Source: Piliocolobus tephrosceles (taxonomy: Eukaryota; Chordata; Mammalia; Primates; Cercopithecidae). Taken from it: 64,000 nt of DNA. Positions 61,071 to 64,000 of this stretch are shown here, one piece after another. The translations under genes were made by a program, and so were the position numbers. The stretch lies in contig NC_045444.1 of assembly GCF_002776525.5 (NCBI RefSeq), positions 29,123,853-29,187,852 on the forward strand. Reading direction: 5' to 3'. The notes below the pieces were generated by a model. It did not search any database, was not told the DNA's origin, and saw only the letters and a program-made list of their open reading frames with translations. How positions within the stretch are numbered: the stretch's first letter is position 1; each line of letters begins with the position of its first letter.

Positions 61071-61150
61071 ATAAATGATACAATGCAGAACCACTAACAC
61101 ACTTAACCACATAAATGATACAATGCAGAAGCGGTAACACACTTAACACT
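61071..61150. repeat. Tandem duplication of a 40-bp unit
   Basis: Unit beginning ATAAATGATACAATGCAGAA at 61071-61110 and again at 61111-61150. The copies differ at three bases in the middle (CCAC against GCGG) and at the last few bases. Confidence 0.92.
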
Positions 61151-61484
61151 CAGGGTATTTAGTTCTTTTCCTCACCCAATTTTGATGCTGGAGCAATATA
61201 ACAACACCTGTCTTCTCCAGTGTCCAAATAAGACAAGGCTCGTTAAGAGTTCAGGACTGGGCAGAAGAGCAAATAGGACCAATATTAATGATAAATATTT
61301 TTGCAAGAAAACAATAATCTTATTTCCAAATATTAACAGGTTGAAGTAACAGGGGCAAAGGAAGGAAGTGGGGGTGAAGCATTTGAAAATGATCCCAATC
61401 GCCCAAGTATTCAATGAAATGTCCTTGAAAAAACATTCTTCTTTCTGATTCAAGAGTCTATTTGATACCACCTTTTTCTCAGTA

Positions 61485-61486
61485 TG

Positions 61487-61520
<34 letters not shown>

Positions 61521-61533
61521 TATATATATATAT
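61485..61533. repeat. (TA)n/(CA)n microsatellite
   Basis: TA run, a short CACACA insert, and another TA run. Confidence 0.93.
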
Positions 61534-62329
61534 TCCTTTATTATGTGCTCTTTCAAGGTATTTAATTTAAATCTGGAATTTTCCCCTAGCTCAGACACTG
61601 GCTATATAAACAATTTTAAATAATTGCTCAATTTTTAGTATCATAGGTTCTAGCCATTTTCTCAGAAAAGAGAAAAAAAATCCTTAGTGACCTCTTTTTA
61701 GTCTAACATTAATGAAAAATTAGCAACAAATATTTATCTCGTCCATGTCTTAAGAGAATAAAAATTCTATTTTCCATAGGAATCCCCTACAAATACCTGG
61801 GAGATCAAATACATTTTTTTCAGAAATGAATAATCAAAAATGAGCCAATAAAATCTAGATAATGATAACCAAAAGCAAATAAAATAATGAAGGAAAAATT
61901 GAAGGTATTTTGTTATGACATTGAAAAGAAAAACTTGTTGCAATAATTGTGTCTATGAAGCAAGCATTCATAGCAGAGATATGAGGAAGGTAGAACAAAA
62001 AACTAAAATGAGATAAAAATTGAAAAGAAAAGGCTCATGAAGGAAATGGAAAACTAAAACAACCTCAGTAATAAAAGAATTGAAAAATGCATAAATGATA
62101 GTAGGAATTTCTATAAACACAGAAAAGGAAAGGAGTAAGAAAAATGAAGTGAGAGATGTGCTGAAACTCACCTGTAGCAACCGGTTCTTCCAACATTTGA
62201 ATTGCAATCGCGTAATGACTGTTTTAAATATTCACAGTTTAATCCCTTACCATTTGTTTCCCATGTACCAATAATGAAAATTATATAGTAGTATCTTCAC
62301 AAACTAATGAAACTTCTGTTTTCAATTTT

Positions 62330-63590
62330 TAAAGTTCTGTTTTTATGAAAAACAATGTAGGCCTCACATTCAAGTTGGCAGACTGAAAAAATATGTCTGA
62401 TTCTCTTCCCTCAAAACAATCCCAATGAAATAATAGAAAATATGTGTTTTTTTTTTAAAAAAAAAAAAAAGCTGATAATGGTGCTGAAAACAGAAAAGGT
62501 GCCATCAGCAGACAAGAAATAGAAATTCCAGGAAGAGAGGAAGCAGATGGGATCAAACAAATAGAGAAATGAAAGCAGGAGAAACACCATTCCCAGACAC
62601 CACAATTAGGCACAGTTCTTTCCAGAGATGTCCCAGAGAATAACCAAACTTGGAGTCAATAAAAAGAACAGAAATTGTCCAGTGGGCAGTAAAGAAAGTA
62701 ATTCATTAAATAACAGGATCTAACAGCTGTGAGAACTGGGCTCCTCTTTATCCTGCACCAAAGAAGCATCTACAGCAGGTGCTTGAGCCTGAGAGCAATT
62801 TCTGTAGGGATGGAAAAGTTGCTGGTGTCTGAGAAAGAAGGCAGTAGAGAAGAAAGTGTCTCAGGTATTCTCCAACAGAATTAGATATACCTTTGCCCAG
62901 GTGCAAATAGGTAAAGTTCTCAATACCCTAAGTTAAGTCTCCCTTACTTTGATAACTGGGGAGAACCCCTGGCCTATTGTCTACTCACCACCCTTTTACC
63001 CTGCAAGACACCCCACATACCATTCTCATTTAAGATTGGACAAGTTGTAGGGAGGGAGAGAGCTGGACACATACAGAGGTACCCATGACCACTGTTTATT
63101 TTAATCAATCTCAATCATAAGGGTAATCCAATATTTGATAATCTGTCTTAAATAAATTCTAGATACAGAGAAGAGAGATAATAGAGGGAAAACAACATTG
63201 AGCAAATAATATAAGAAAATGTTTTCCAAATGAAAAAGCCCAGATGGGGAGCACATATGAGTGACATTTTACTGCTACAAGTTTAAAGAGAAAAAAAAAT
63301 TTTTTAATCCGAGAGCAAAAGCAATTTACCTGTAAAGTGTCAAGAATTAATTTGACATCAGACTTAACAGCAGGGATGCTAGAAGATAATGGAACATTTA
63401 TTTTTCAAAGTTAGAAAAGTAAAAGATTATGAAACTGAAATGAATATTCAAGTCAACAATCAAGAAGCAAAAGAAAACAGATGGGTAAAGTAAGAAAAAT
63501 TATCAATCACATCCTTTCATGAATCAAGAAACTTCTTAAAATTCAATCCAAGAAAGAATAACAATGGAATACAAGAGAAGGAGGGTAGTT
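62330..63590 (+). mobile_element. Possible very old L1-type fragment
   Basis: A-rich text such as AGAATTAATTTGACATCAGA, CAGGGATGCTAGAAGATAAT and TCAAAGTTAGAAAAGTAAAA resembles old L1M/HAL1 ORF regions in + orientation. It is interrupted by a T/A run at 62449-62471. Weak assignment. Confidence 0.35.
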
Positions 63591-63604
63591 GATGATGATC
63601 TAGA

Positions 63605-63815
63605 GCCACATTGTCTAAAATGGTCATCACCGGCCATGTGTGGTTAAGTTACTCAAAGCTGACTAAAATAAAATTCAGTCCCTCAGTTGTATTAACCACG
63701 TTTCAAGTGGTTAATATTCTCTGTAGCCAGTCATATGTGGCCAGTGAATGCTGGTTTGGACAGCAAAGAGACAGAACGTTTCTATCATTGCAGAAACTTC
63801 TGTTGGGCAGGACTT
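63605..63815. mobile_element. MER3-like non-autonomous hAT element
   Basis: CCACATTGTCTAAAATGGTC, TTCAAGTGGTTAATATTCTC, GGTTTGGACAGCAAAGAGAC and TCATTGCAGAAACTTCTGTT follow the order of a small hAT-type element with CTGTCCAATAGAA-like ends. MER3 is my best recollection of the name. The 68-codon open frame here is spurious. Confidence 0.62.
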
Positions 63816-64000
63816 AGTCTGAAGAAATGAAGAAACCTACAAAGGAAGAAGAGGACAAGTTAAGTCTTTCAGGAGCTCTCCTTTGTGAAACTAAATTTTA
63901 ATGTTAAACCCCAACATGCTCCCTTTTTAAAAAATAGTGACTATTAACCCGTAGATAAGTCACAAAATAGTTATAAAAAACAAAATGTCCCAAATTTTAA

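Larger units (their letters stand above)
38668..64000 (+). other. ARHGAP15: ARHGAP15 intron, 5' part (runs off the window)
   Basis: Starts with a GTGGGT donor and continues beyond the window for more than 25.3 kb. The next coding exon should encode LDVDGIYRVSG with the arginine finger. I looked for that coding sequence on the + strand and did not find it. It contains the U6 retrocopy, a MaLR LTR, one Alu, L1, L2 and hAT fragments and several microsatellites. Confidence 0.85.

Noticed and set aside
61172..61519. 115-codon minus-strand frame, the longest in the window
   Set aside because: Its start lies in a (TA)n microsatellite and it encodes a low-complexity IYIYIY stretch; no known domain.
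38668..64000. Next ARHGAP15 exon with the arginine finger
   Set aside because: I looked on the + strand for coding sequence for GIYRVSG with splice sites and did not find it; probably beyond the window.

Overview
This is a 64 kb piece of primate nuclear DNA, almost all of it intron of one large gene. It is AT-rich, has no long open reading frames, and carries thirteen Alu elements plus L1, L2, MIR, hAT DNA-transposon and MaLR LTR fragments. The AluY copy at 4366-4700 has the sequence variants of the Old World monkey (cercopithecine) AluYRa-type lineage: CTCAAGCCTG near its start, GGCGAGGTGGCGGGC in the middle, and GAGCTGAGATCCGGCCACTG in the right arm. I therefore infer a macaque, baboon or close relative rather than human.

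The only protein-coding sequence I can support is two small internal exons on the + strand, at 7508-7630 and 38569-38667. They join in frame and encode the stretch that leads into and begins the RhoGAP domain of ARHGAP15, a Rac-directed GTPase-activating protein. Both exons start and end in phase 1 and have canonical AG/GT borders. The intron between them is 30,938 bp. More than 7.5 kb of the upstream intron and more than 25 kb of the downstream intron are also in the window. The start codon, PH domain, catalytic arginine-finger exon and 3' end are not present.

Layout: 1-7507 upstream intron, with a three-layer Alu nest at 3696-4731, an antisense L1 3' end, two hAT-type fragments and one Alu. 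7508-7630 first exon. 7631-38568 large intron: Alu clusters at 10.4-12.9 kb and 21.8-22.6 kb, a long stretch of mostly unremarkable intron at 13-21.8 kb, then an L2/MIR-rich part from 27 to 38 kb. 38569-38667 second exon. 38668-64000 downstream intron: a hAT element with its 8-bp target duplication, a long L2 copy, a full-length U6 snRNA retrocopy with a perfect 15-bp duplication (53226-53374), a MaLR solo LTR, an Alu, an antisense L1 fragment and several microsatellites.

I found no evidence for a novel multi-gene system, CRISPR array or independent gene. The points most worth a second look are the sequence-perfect U6 retrocopy, the nested Alus with their shared 16-bp duplication, inverted Alu pairs that could form dsRNA or promote exon circularisation, and several short tandem or near-tandem duplications that no repeat family explains.
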